A stretch of DNA of 64,000 nucleotides from Parietaria judaica (lineage: Eukaryota > Streptophyta > Magnoliopsida > Rosales > Urticaceae). Shown here one piece after another: positions 39,816 through 53,040 of the stretch. Under the pieces are notes generated by a model that was given only the letters and a program-made list of their open reading frames with translations, had not been told where the DNA came from and did no database searches. Each line of letters begins with the position of its first letter. Positions within the stretch are counted from its first letter, which is position 1. The DNA lies in the NCBI GenBank assembly GCA_954871525.1, contig OX940871.1, positions 28,122,586-28,186,585 on the forward strand, given 5' to 3'. The position numbers were made by a program, and so were the translations under genes.

Positions 39816-41236
39816 TTTACGTTGTTTACGACCTAAAATTTCAAACCAATTGAAAAAATAATGATTTTAGGGCTTATACATTGGAATTTTAATATAAAAA
39901 GAGTTCTCATGCAAAAATATACAAGGATTAAATTGTTGACGAGAAATGCTATAGGAAATGCTATTTCCTATAGCATTTCCTATAGCATTTCTTTATTTTA
40001 AATTTTTTACAACCTTAAATTTCGAACCAATTGAAAAAATAATGATTTTAGGGCTTGTACATTGGAATTTTAATATTACAAGCGTTCTCATGCAAAAATA
40101 TGCAAGGATTAAATTGTTGACGAGAAATGCTATAGGAAATGATATAGCATTTCCTATAGCATTTCTTTATTTTACATTGTTTACGACCTAAAATTTCAAA
40201 CCAATTGAAAAAATAATTATTTTAGGGCTTATACGTTGGAATTTGAATATAACAAGAGTTCTCATGCAATGCAAGGATTAAATTTATGACGAGAAATGCC
40301 ATAGGAAATGCTATAGCATTTCCTATAGCATTTCTTTATTTTACATTTTTTACAACCTTAAATTTTGAACCAATTGAAAAAATAATGATTTTAGGGCTTA
40401 TACATTGGAATTCTAATATTACAAGCGTTCTCATGCAAAAATATGCAAGGATTAAATTGTTGACGAGAAATGCCATAGGAAATGCTATAGCATTTCCTAT
40501 AGCATTTCTTTATTTTACATTGTTTACGACCTAAAATTTCGAACCAATTGAAAAAAAAATGATTTTAGAGCTTATACATTGGAATTTGAATATAACAAGA
40601 GTTTTCATGCAATGCAAGGATTAAATTTATGACGAGAAATGCCATAGGAAATGCTATAGCATTTCCCATAGCATTTCTTTATTTTACATTGTTTACGACC
40701 TAAAATTTCCAACCAATTCAAAAAATAATGATTTTAGGGCTTATACGTGTGAATTTGAATATAACAAGAGTTCTCATGCAAAAATAAGCAAGGATTAAAT
40801 TGTTGACGAGAAATGCCATAGGAAATGCTATAGAATTTCCTATCGCATTTCTTTATTCTACATTGTTTACGACCTAAAATTTCGAACCAATTGAAAAAAT
40901 AATGATTTTAGGGCTTATACATTCGAATTTGAATATAACAACAGTTCTCATGCAAAAATATGCAAGGATTAAATTGTTGACGAGAAATGCCATAGGAAAT
41001 GCTATAGCATTTCTATAGCATTTATTTATTTTACATTTTTTAAAACTTTAAATTTCGAACCAATTGAAAAAATAATGATTTTAGGGCTTATACATTGGAA
41101 TTTTAATATTACAAGCGTTCTCATGCAAAAATATGCAAGGATTAAATTTTTGACGAGAAATGCCATAGGAAATGCTAGCATTTCCTATAGCATTTCTTTA
41201 TTTTACATTGTTTACGACCTAAAATTTCGAACCAAT
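39816..41236. repeat. Transition block, repeated at a 1,729-bp shift
   Basis: Markers at 39519, 39958 and 40286 recur at 41248, 41687 and 42015 (shift 1729 each time), so the left part of the 3,062-bp HOR was itself derived from, or exchanged with, this block. A dyad with a 12-bp contraction (GAAATGCTATAGCATTTC then TATAGCATTTATTT) lies near 41000, and a 2-bp-deleted dyad near 41172. Confidence 0.75.
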
Positions 41237-44200
41237 TGAAAAAAAAAATGATTTTAGAGCTTATACATTGGAATTTGAATATAACAAGAGTTTTCATGCA
41301 AAAATATACAAGGATTAAATTGTTGACGAGAAATGCCATAGGAATTGTTATAGCATTTCCTATAGCATTTCTTTATTTTACATTTTTTACAACCTTAAAT
41401 TTTGAACCAATTGAAAAAATAAAGATTTTAGGGTTTATACATTGGAATTTTAATATTACAAGCGTTCTCATGAAAAAATATCCAAGGATTAAATTGTTGA
41501 CGAGAAATGCCATAGGGAATGTATTTCCTATAGCATTTCTTTAGTTTACGTTGTTTACGACCTAAAATTTCAAACCAATTGAAAAAATAATGATTTTAGG
41601 GCTTATACATTGGAATTTTAATATAAAAAGAGTTCTCATGCAAAAATATGCAAGGATTAAATTGTTGACGAGAAATGCCATAGGAAATGCTATTTCCTAT
41701 AGCATTTCCTATAGCATTTCTTTATTTTAAATTTTTTACAACCTTCAATTTCGAACCAACTGAAAAAATAATGATTTTAGGGCTTCTACATTGGAATTTT
41801 AATATTACAAGCGTTCTCATGCAAAAATATGCAAGGATTAAATTGTTGACGAGAAATGCTATAGGAAATGATATAGCATTTCCTATAGCATTTCTTTATT
41901 TTACATTGTTTACGACCTAAAATTTCAAACCAATTGAAAAAATAATTATTTTAGGGCTTATACGTTGGAATTTGAATATAACAAGAGTTCTCATGCAATG
42001 CAAGGATTAAATTTATGACGAGAAATGCCATAGGAAATGCTATAGCATTTCCTATAGCATTTCTTTATTTTACATTTTTTACAACCTTAAATTTTGAAAC
42101 AATTGAAAAAATAATGATTTTAGGGCTTATACATTGGAATTTTAATATTACAAGCGTTCTCATGCAAAAATATGCAAGGATTAAATTGTTGATGAGAAAT
42201 GCCATAGGAAATGCTATAGCATTTCCTATAGCATTTCTTTATTTTACATTGTTTACGACCTAAAATTTCAAACCAATTGAAAAAAAACTGATTTTAGAAC
42301 TTATACATTGGAATTTGAATACAACAAGAGTTCTCATGCAATGCAAGGATTAAATTTATGACGAGAAATGCCATAGGAAATGCTATAGCATTTCCTATAG
42401 CATTTCTTTATTTTACATTGTTTACGACCTAAAATTTCGAAGCAATTGAAAAAATAATGATTTTAGGGCTTATACATTGGAATTTTAATATTACAAGCGT
42501 TCTCATGCAAAAATATGCAAGGATTAAATTGTTGACGAGAAATGCCATAGGAAATGCTATAGCATTTCCAATAGCATTTCTTTATTTTACATTTTTTACA
42601 ACCTTAAATTTTGAACCAATTGAAAAAATAATAATTTTAGGGATTATACATTGGAATTTTAATATTACAAGCGTTCTCAGGCAAAAATGTGCAAGGATTA
42701 AATTGTTGACGATAAATGCCATAGGAAATGCTATAGCATTTCCTATATCATTTCTTTATTTTTTATTGTTTACAACCTAAAATTTTGAACCAATTGAAAA
42801 ATTAATTATTTTAGGTCTTATACATTGGAATTTGAATATAAAAAGAGTTCTCATGCAAAAATATGCAAGGATTAAATTGTTGGAGAGAAATGCCATAGGA
42901 AATGTTATAGCATTTCCTATAGCATTTCTTTATTTTACATTTTTTACAACCTTAAATTTTGAACCAATTGAAAAAATAATGATTTTAGGGCTTATACAAT
43001 GGAATTTTAATATTACAAGCGTTCTCATGCAAAAATATGCAAGGATTAAATTGTTGACGAGAAATGCTATAGGAAATGTATTTCCTATCAATTGTTTACG
43101 ACCTAAAATTTCGAACCAATTGAAAAAATAATGATTTTAGGGCTTACACATTGGAATTTGAATATAACATGAGTTCTCATGCAAAAATATGGAAGGATTA
43201 AATTGTTGACGAGAAATGCCATAGGAAATGCTATAGCATTTCCTATAGCATTTCTTTATTTTACATTTTTTACAACCTTAAATTTAGAACCAATTGAAAA
43301 AATAATGATTTTAGGGCTTATACATTGGAATTTTTATATTACAAGCGTTATTATGCAAAAATATGCAAGGATTAAATTGTTGACGGGAAATGCCATAGGA
43401 AATGCTAGCATTTCTTTATTTTACATTGTTTACGACCTAAAATTTTGAACCAATTGAAAAAATAATTATTTTAGGGCTTATACATTGGAATTTGAATATA
43501 CCAAGTGTTCTCATGCAAAAATATGCAAGGATTAAACTGTTGACGAGAAATGCCATAGGAAATGCTATAGCATTTCCTATAGCATTTCTTTATTTTAAAT
43601 TTTTTACAACCTTAAAATTTGAACCAATTGAAAAAATAATGATTTTAGGGCTTATACATTGGAAATTTAATATTACAAGCGTTCTCATGCAAAAATATGC
43701 AAGGATTAAATTGTTGACGAGAAATGCCATAGGAAATGTATTTCCTATAGCATTTCTTTATTTTACATTGTTTACGACCTTAATTTTCAAACCAATTGAA
43801 AAAATAATTATTTTAGGCCACATACATTGGAATTTGAATATAACAAGCGTTCTCATGCAAAAATATGCAAGGATTAAATTGTTGACGAGAAATGCCATAG
43901 GAAATGCTAGCATTTCTTTATTTTACATTGTTTACGTCCTAAAATTTTAAACCAATTGAAAAAATAATTATTTTAGGGCTTATACGTTGGAATTTGAATA
44001 TAACAAGAGTTCTCATGCAATGCAAGGATTAAATTTATGACGAGAAATGCCATAGGAAATGCTATAGCATTTCCTATAGCATTTCTTTATTTTACATTTT
44101 TTACAACCTTAAATTTTGAACCAATTGAAAAAATAATGATTTTAGGGCTTATACATTGGAATTTTAATATTACAAGCGTTCTCATGCAAAAATATGCAAG

Positions 44201-44298
44201 GATTAAATTGTTGACGAGAAATGCCATAGGAAATGCTATAGCATTTCTTATAGCATTTCTTTATTTTACATTGTTTACGACCTAAAATTTCGAACCAA
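41237..44298. repeat. 3,062-bp HOR, copy 1
   Basis: About 17-18 monomers form a unit that is repeated next to itself. Eight independent markers shift by 3062 bp into copy 2: 41248, 41687, 42015, 42457, 42832, 43179, 43492 and 44037 against 44310, 44749, 45077, 45519, 45894, 46241, 46554 and 47099. In the parts compared by eye I found only a handful of base differences, for example near 42271-42290, 42606 and 42905. It contains a distinctive truncated monomer tail at 43089. Confidence 0.92.
43070..43115. repeat. Shared truncated monomer tail in the 3,062-bp HOR
   Basis: After GGAAATGTATTTCCTAT the sequence jumps to CAATTGTTTACGACC, so most of the right dyad arm and the T-rich tail are lost. 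The same join is found at 43089, 46151 and 49216, once in each HOR copy. A deletion this specific is unlikely to recur independently and marks the three copies as descendants of one. Confidence 0.9.
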
Positions 44299-47200
44299 TT
44301 GAAAAAAAAATGATTTTAGAGCTTATACATTTGAATTTGAATATAACAAGAGTTTTCATGCAAAAATATACAAGGATTAAATTGTTGACGAGAAATGCCA
44401 TAGGAATTGTTATAGCATTTCCTATAGCATTTCTTTATTTTACATTTTTTACAACCTTAAATTTTGAACCAATTGAAAAAATAAAGATTTTAGGGTTTAT
44501 ACATTGGAATTTTAATATTACAAGCGTTCTCATGAAAAAATATCCAAGGATTAAATTGTTGACGAGAAATGCCATAGGGAATGTATTTCCTATAGCATTT
44601 CTTTAGTTTACGTTGTTTACGACCTAAAATTTCAAACCAATTGAAAAAATAATGATTTTAGGGCTTATACATTGGAATTTTAATATAAAAAGAGTTCTCA
44701 TGCAAAAATATGCAAGGATTAAATTGTTGACGAGAAATGCCATAGGAAATGCTATTTCCTATAGCATTTCCTATAGCATTTCTTTATTTTAAATTTTTTA
44801 CAACCTTCAATTTCGAACCAACTGAAAAAATAATGATTTTAGGGCTTCTACATTGGAATTTTAATATTACAAGCGTTCTCATGCAAAAATATGCAAGGAT
44901 TAAATTGTTGACGAGAAATGCTATAGGAAATGATATAGCATTTCCTATAGCATTTCTTTATTTTACATTGTTTACGACCTAAAATTTCAAACCAATTGAA
45001 AAAATAATTATTTTAGGGCTTATACGTTGGAATTTGAATATAACAAGAGTTCTCATGCAATGCAAGGATTAAATTTATGACGAGAAATGCCATAGGAAAT
45101 GCTATAGCATTTCCTATAGCATTTCTTTATTTTACATTTTTTACAACCTTAAATTTTGAAACAATTGAAAAAATAATGATTTTAGGGCTTATACATTGGA
45201 ATTTTAATATTACAAGCGTTCTCATGCAAAAATATGCAAGGATTAAATTGTTGATGAGAAATGCCATAGGAAATGCTATAGCATTTCCTATAGCATTTCT
45301 TTATTTTACATTGTTTACGACCTAAAATTTCGAACCAATTGAAAAAAAAATTATTTTAGAACTTATACATTGGAATTTGAATACAACAAGAGTTCTCATG
45401 CAATGCAAGGATTAAATTTATGACGAGAAATGCCATAGGAAATGCTATAGCATTTCCTATAGCATTTCTTTATTTTACATTGTTTACGACCTAAAATTTC
45501 GAAGCAATTGAAAAAATAATGATTTTAGGGCTTATACATTGGAATTTTAATATTACAAGCGTTCTCATGCAAAAATATGCAAGGATTAAATTGTTGACGA
45601 GAAATGCCATAGGAAATGCTATAGCATTTCCAATAGCATTTCTTTATTTTACATTTTTTACAACCTTAAATTTCGAACCAATTGAAAAAATAATAATTTT
45701 AGGGATTATACATTGGAATTTTAATATTACAAGCGTTCTCAGGCAAAAATGTGCAAGGATTAAATTGTTGACGATAAATGCCATAGGAAATGCTATAGCA
45801 TTTCCTATATCATTTCTTTATTTTTTATTGTTTACAACCTAAAATTTTGAACCAATTGAAAAATTAATTATTTTAGGTCTTATACATTGGAATTTGAATA
45901 TAAAAAGAGTTCTCATGCAAAAATATGCAAGGATTAAATTGTTGGAGAGAAATGCCATAGGAAATTTTATAGCATTTCCTATAGCATTTCTTTATTTTAC
46001 ATTTTTTACAACCTTAAATTTTGAACCAATTGAAAAAATAATGATTTTAGGGCTTATACAATGGAATTTTAATATTACAAGCGTTCTCATGCAAAAATAT
46101 GCAAGGATTAAATTGTTGACGAGAAATGCTATAGGAAATGTATTTCCTATCAATTGTTTACGACCTAAAATTTCGAACCAATTGAAAAAATAATGATTTT
46201 AGGGCTTACACATTGGAATTTGAATATAACATGAGTTCTCATGCAAAAATATGGAAGGATTAAATTGTTGACGAGAAATGCCATAGGAAATGCTATAGCA
46301 TTTCCTATAGCATTTCTTTATTTTACATTTTTTACAACCTTAAATTTAGAACCAATTGAAAAAATAATGATTTTAGGGCTTATACATTGGAATTTTTATA
46401 TTACAAGCGTTATTATGCAAAAATATGCAAGGATTAAATTGTTGACGGGAAATGCCATAGGAAATGCTAGCATTTCTTTATTTTACATTGTTTACGACCT
46501 AAAATTTTGAACCAATTGAAAAAATAATTATTTTAGGGCTTATACATTGGAATTTGAATATACCAAGTGTTCTCATGCAAAAATATGCAAGGATTAAACT
46601 GTTGACGAGAAATGCCATAGGAAATGCTATAGCATTTCCTATAGCATTTCTTTATTTTAAATTTTTTACAACCTTAAAATTTGAACCAATTGAAAAAATA
46701 ATGATTTTAGGGCTTATACATTGGAAATTTAATATTACAAGCGTTCTCATGCAAAAATATGCAAGGATTAAATTGTTGACGAGAAATGCCATAGGAAATG
46801 TATTTCCTATAGCATTTCTTTATTTTACATTGTTTACGACCTTAATTTTCAAACCAATTGAAAAAATAATTATTTTAGGCCACATACATTGGAATTTGAA
46901 TATAACAAGCGTTCTCATGCAAAAATATGCAAGGATTAAATTGTTGACGAGAAATGCCATAGGAAATGCTAGCATTTCTTTATTTTACATTGTTTACGTC
47001 CTAAAATTTTAAACCAATTGAAAAAATAATTATTTTAGGGCTTATACGTTGGAATTTGAATATAACAAGAGTTCTCATGCAATGCAAGGATTAAATTTAT
47101 GACGAGAAATGCCATAGGAAATGCTATAGCATTTCCTATAGCATTTCTTTATTTTACATTTTTTACAACCTTAAATTTTGAACCAATTGAAAAAATAATG

Positions 47201-47362
47201 ATTTTAGGGCTTATACATTGGAATTTTAATATTACAAGCGTTCTCATGCAAAAATATGCAAGGATTAAATTGTTGACGAGAAATGCCATAGGAAATGCTA
47301 TAGCATTTCTTATAGCATTTCTTTATTTTACATTGTTTACGACCTAAAATTTCGAACCAATT
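44299..47362. repeat. 3,062-bp HOR, copy 2
   Basis: This is a near-identical tandem partner of copy 1, ending two bases later because of a longer A-tract (GAAAAAAAAAAATG near 47363). It keeps the same irregular units: GATGAGAAAT near 45253, GGCAAAAATGTGC near 45740, TTGGAGAG near 45942, the truncated tail at 46151, CATACATTGGAATTTTTAT-like heads near 46390, and GGCCACATAC at 46878. Confidence 0.92.
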
Positions 47363-49700
47363 GAAAAAAAAAAATGATTTTAGAGCTTATACATTTGAAT
47401 TTGAATATAACAAGAGTTTTCATGCAAAAATATACAAGGATTAAATTGTTGACGAGAAATGCCATTGGAATTGTTATAGCATTTCCTATAGCATTTCTTT
47501 ATTTTACATTTTTTACAACCTTAAATTTTGAACCAATTGAAAAAATAAAGATTTTAGGGTTTATACATTGGAATTTTAATATTACAAGCGTTCTCATGAA
47601 AAAATATCCAAGGACTAAATTGTTGACGAGAAATGCCATAGGGAATGTATTTCCTATAGCATTTCTTTAGTTTACGTTGTTTACGACCTAAAATTTCAAA
47701 CCAATTGAAAAAATAATGATTTTAGGGCTTATACATTGGAATTTTAATATAAAAAGAGTTCTCATGCAAAAATATGCAAGGATTAAATTGTTGACGAGAA
47801 ATGCCATAGGAAATGCTATTTCCTATAGCATTTCCTATAGCATTTCTTTATTTTAAATTTTTTACAACCTTAAATTTCGAACCAATTGAAAAAATAATGA
47901 TTTTAGGGCTTGTACATTGGAATTTTAATATTACAAGCGTTCTCATGCAAAAATATGCAAGGATTAAATTGTTGACGAGAAATGCTATAGGAAATGATAT
48001 AGCATTTCCTATAGCATTTCTTTATTTTACATTGTTTACGACCTAAAATTTCAAACCAATTGAAAAAATAATTATTTTAGGGCTTATACGTTGGAATTTG
48101 AATATAACAAGAGTTCTCATGCAATGCAAGGATTAAATTTATGACGAGAAATGCCATAGGAAATGCTATAGCATTTCCTATAGCATTTCTTTATTTTACA
48201 TTTTTTACAACCTTAAATTTTGAACCAATTGAAAAAATAATGATTTTAGGGCTTATACATTGGAATTTTAATATTACAAGCCTTCTCATGCAAAAATATG
48301 CAAGGATTAAATTGTTGACGAGAAATGCCATAGGAAATGCTATAGCATTTCCTATAGCATTTCTTTATTTTACATTGTTTACGACCTAAAATTTCGAACC
48401 AATTGAAAAAAAAAATGTTTTTAGAACTTATACATTGGAATTTGAATACAACAAGAGTTCTCATGCAATGCAAGGATTAAATTTATAACGAGAAATGCCA
48501 TAGGAAATGCTATAGCATTTCCTATAGCATTTCTTTATTTTACATTGTTTACGACCTAAAATTTCGAAGCAATTGAAAAAATAATGATTTTAGGGCTTAT
48601 ACATTGGAATTTTAATATTACAAGCGTTCTCATGAAAAAATATGCAAGGATTAAATTGTTGACGAGAAATGCCATAGGAAATGCTATAGCATTTCCAATA
48701 GCATTTCTTTATTTTACATTTTTTACAACCTTAAATTTCGAACCAATTGAAAAAATAATGATTTTAGGGATTATACATTGGAATTTTAATATTACAAGCG
48801 TTCTCAGGCAAAAATATGGAAGGATTAAATTGTTGACGATAAATGCCATAGGAAATGCTATAGCATTTCCTATATCATTTATTTATTTTTTATTGTTTAC
48901 AACCTAAAATTTTGAACCAATTGAAAAATTAATTATTTTAGGTCTTATACATTGGAATTTGAATATAAAAAGAGTTCTCATGCAAAAATATGCAAGGATT
49001 AAACTGTTGGAGAGAAATGCCATAGGAAATGTTATAGCATTTCCTATAGCATTTCTTTATTTTACATTTTTTACAACCTTAAATTTTGAACCAATTGAAA
49101 AAATAATGATTTTAGGGCTTATACAATGGAATTTTAATATTACAAGCGTTCTCATGCAAAAATATGCAAGGATTAAATTGTTGACGAGAAATGCTATAGG
49201 AAATGTATTTCCTATCAATTGTTTACGACCTAAAATTTCGAACTAATTGAAAAAATAATGATTTTAGGGCTTACACATTGGAATTTGAATATAACATGAG
49301 TTCTCATGCAAAAATATGGAAGGATTAAATTGTTGACGAGAAATGCCATAGGAAATGCTATAGCATTTCCTATAGCATTTCTTTATTTTACATTTTTTAC
49401 AACCTTATATTTCGAACCAATTGAAAAAATAATGATTTTAGGGCTTATACATTGGAATTTTTATATTACAAGCGTTATTATGCAAAAATATGCAAGGATT
49501 AAATTGTTGACGAGAAATGCCATAGGAAATGCTAGCATTTCTTTATTTTACATTGTTTACGACCTAAAATTTTGAACCAATTGAAAAAATAATGATTTTA
49601 GGGCTTATACATTGGAATTTGAATATACCAAGAGTTCTCATGCAAAAATATGCAAGGATTAAACTGTTGACGAGAAATGCCATAGGAAATGCTAGCATTT
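47363..49700. repeat. 3,062-bp HOR, copy 3 (partial, more divergent)
   Basis: Markers continue at shifts of 3064-3065 bp (47374, 48584, 48959, 49306), including the truncated tail at 49216. After about 49.6 kb the order departs from copies 1 and 2. The segment near 47.8-48.0 kb carries different diagnostic bases from copies 1 and 2 and matches 39.96-40.19 kb instead. Extra single-base changes (for example TATAACGAG near 48484) make it the most divergent of the three. Confidence 0.86.
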
Positions 49701-52700
49701 CCTATAGCATTTCTTTATTTTACATTTTTTACAACCTTAAATTTCGAACCAATTGAAAAAATAATGACTTTAGGGCTTATACATTGGAATTTTAATTTTA
49801 CAAGCGTTCTCATGCAAAAATATGCAAGGATGAAATTGTTGACGAGAAATGCCATAGGAATGCTATAGCATTTCCTATAGCATTTCTTTATTTTACATTG
49901 TTTACGACCTAAAATTTCAAACCAATTGAAAAAAAAAATGATTTTAGAGCTTATACATTGGAATTTGAATATAATAAGAGTTCTTATGCAATGCAAGGAT
50001 TAAATTTATGACGAGAAATGCCATAGGAAATGCTATAGCATTTCCTATAGCATGTCTTTATTTTACATTGTTTACGACCTAAAATTTCGAACCAATTGAA
50101 AAAATATTGATTTTAGGGCTTATACATTGGAATTTAAATATTACAAGCGTTCTAATGCAAAAATATGCAAGGATGAAATTGTTGACGAGAAATGCCATAG
50201 GAAATGCTATAGCATTTCCTATAGCATTTCTTTATTTTACATTTTTTACAACCTTAAATTTCGAACAAATTGAAAAAATAATGATTTTAGGGCTTATACA
50301 TTGGAATTTTAATATTACAAGCGTTCTCATGCAGAAATATGCAAGGATTAAATTGTTGACGAGAAATGTCATAGGAAATGTTATAGCATTTCCTATTGCA
50401 TTTATTTATTTTACATTTTTTACAATCTTAAATTTTGAACCAATTGATAAATAATGATTTTAGGGCTTATACATTGGAATTTTAATATTACAAGCGTTCT
50501 CATGCAAAAATATGCAAGGATTAAATTGTTGACGAGAAATGCCATAGGAAATTCTATAGCATTTCCTATAGCATTTCTTTATTTTACATTGTTTACGACC
50601 TAAAATTTCGAACCAATTGAAAAAATAATAATTTTAGGGCTTATACATTTGAATTTGAATATAACAAGAGTTTTCATGCAAAAATATGCAAGGATTAAAT
50701 TGTTGATGAGAAATGCCATAGGAAATGCTATAGCATTTCCTATAGCATTTCTTTATTTTACATTTTTTACAACCTTAAATTTCGAACCAATTGAAAAAAT
50801 AATGATTTTAGGGCTTATACATTGGAATTTTAATATTACAAGCGTTCTCATGCAAAAATATGCAAGGATGAAATTGTTGACGAGAAATGCCATAGGAAAT
50901 GCTATAGTATTTCCTATAGCTTTTCTTTATTTTACATTGTTTACGACCTAAAATTTCGAACCAATTGAAAAAAAATGATTTTAGAGCTTATACATTGGAA
51001 TTTGAATATAACAAGAGTTCTTATGCAATGCAAGGATTAAATTTATGACGAGAAATGCGATAGGAAATGCTATAGCATTTCCTATAGCATGTCTTTATTT
51101 TACATTGTTTACGACCTAAAATTTTGAACCAATTGAAAAAATATTGATTTTAGGGCTTATACATTGGAATTTTAATATTACAAGCGTTCTCATGCAAAAA
51201 TATGCAAGGATTAAATTGTTGACGAGAAATGCCATAGGAAATGCTATAGCATTTCCTATAGCATTTCTTTATTTTACATTTTTTACAACCTTAAATTTCG
51301 AACCAATTGAAAAAATAATGATTTTAGGGCTTATACATTGGAATTTTAATATTACAAGCGTTCTCATGCAAAAATATGCAAGGATTAAATTGTTGACGAG
51401 AAATGTCATAGGAAATGTTATAGCATTTCCTATTGCATTTCTTTATTTTACATTTTTTACAATCTTAAATTTTGAACCAATTGAAAAATAATGATTTTAG
51501 GGCTTATACATTGGAATTTTAATATTACAAGCGTTCTCATGCAAAAATATGCAAGGATTAAATTGTTGACGAGAAATGCCATAGGAAATGCTATAGCATT
51601 TCCTATAGCATTTCTTTATTTTACATTGTTTACGACCTAAAATTTCAAACCAATTGAAAAAATAATGATTTTAGGGCTTATACATTTGAATTTGAATATA
51701 ACAAGAGTTTTCATGCAAAAATATGCAAGGATTAAATTGTTGATGAGAAATGCCATAGGAAATGTTATAGCATTTCCTATAGCATTTCTTTATTTTACAA
51801 TTTTTACAACCTTAAATTTCGAACCAATTGAAAAAATAATGATTTTAGGGCTTATACATTGGAATTTTAATATTACAAGCGTTCTCATGCAAAAATATGC
51901 AAGGATGAAATTGTTGACGAGAAATGCCATAGGAAATGCTATAGCATTTCCTATAGCTTTTCTTTATTTTACATTGTTTACGACCTAAAATTTCGAACCA
52001 ATTGAAAAAAAATGATTTTAGAGCTTATACATTGGAATTTGAATATAACAAGAGTTCTTATGCAATGCAAGGATTAAATTTATGACGAGAAATGCCATAG
52101 GAAATGCTATAGCATTTTCTATAGCATTTCTTTATTTTACATTGTTTACGACCTAAAATTTTGAACCAATTGAAAAAATAATTAATTTAGGGCTTCTACG
52201 TTGGAATTTGAATATAACAACAGTTCTCGTGCAAAAATATGCAAGGATTAAATTGTTGACGAGAAATGCCATAGGAAACGCTATAGCATTTCTTTATTTT
52301 AAATTTTTTACAACCTTAAATTTCGAACCAATTGAAAAAATAATGATTTTAGGGCTTGTACATTGGAATTTTAATATTACAAGCGTTCTCATGCAAAAAT
52401 ATGCAAGGATTAAATTGTTGACGAGAAATGCTATAGGAAATGATATAGCATTTCCTATAGCATTTCTTTATTTTACATTGTTTACGACCTAAAATTTATA
52501 ACCAATTGAAAAAATAATGATTTTAGGGCTTATACGTTGGAATTTGAATATAACAAGAGTTCTCGTGCAAAAATATGCAAGGATTAAATTGTTGACGAGA
52601 AATGCCATAGGAAATGCTATAGCATTTCCTATGGCATTTCTTTATTTTACATTTTTTACAACCTTAAATTTCGAACCAATTGAAAAAATAATGATTTTAG

Positions 52701-53040
52701 GGCTTATACATTGGAATTTTAATATTACAAGCGTTCTCATGCAAAAATATGCAAGGATGAAATTGTTGACGAGAAATGCCATAGGAAATGCTATAGCATT
52801 TCCTATAGCTTTTCTTTATTTTACATTGTTTACGACCTAAAATTTCGAACCAATTGAAAAAAAAAATGATTTTAGAGCTTATACATTGGAATTTGAATAT
52901 AACAAGAGTTATTATGCAATGCAAGGATTAAATTTATGACGAGAAATGCCATAGGAAATGCTATAGCATTTCCTATAGCATTTCTTTATTTTACATTGTT
53001 TACGACCTAAAATTTTGAATCAATTGAAAAAATAATTAAT
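49701..53040. repeat. 1,037-bp HOR (six monomers), about two to three copies
   Basis: Markers recur at 1036-1037 bp: CATGCAATGCAAGG at 49989, 51026 and 52062; the ATATTGATTTTAGGG start at 50107 and 51144; and a GAGTTTTCATGC unit near 50670 and 51707. Six monomers would be 1044 bp. One 5-bp-deleted unit and small A-tract changes account for the difference. The next interval between 5-bp-deleted units is 854 bp (52062 to 52916), so the last copy lost a monomer. Confidence 0.83.

Noticed and set aside
41237..49700. Near-identical 3-kb blocks as an assembly artefact
   Set aside because: The copies have private differences (for example near 42271/45333, 42606/45668 and 42905/45967, and different shifts of 3062 and 3064-3065), so they are probably real. 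Spanning long reads would settle it.
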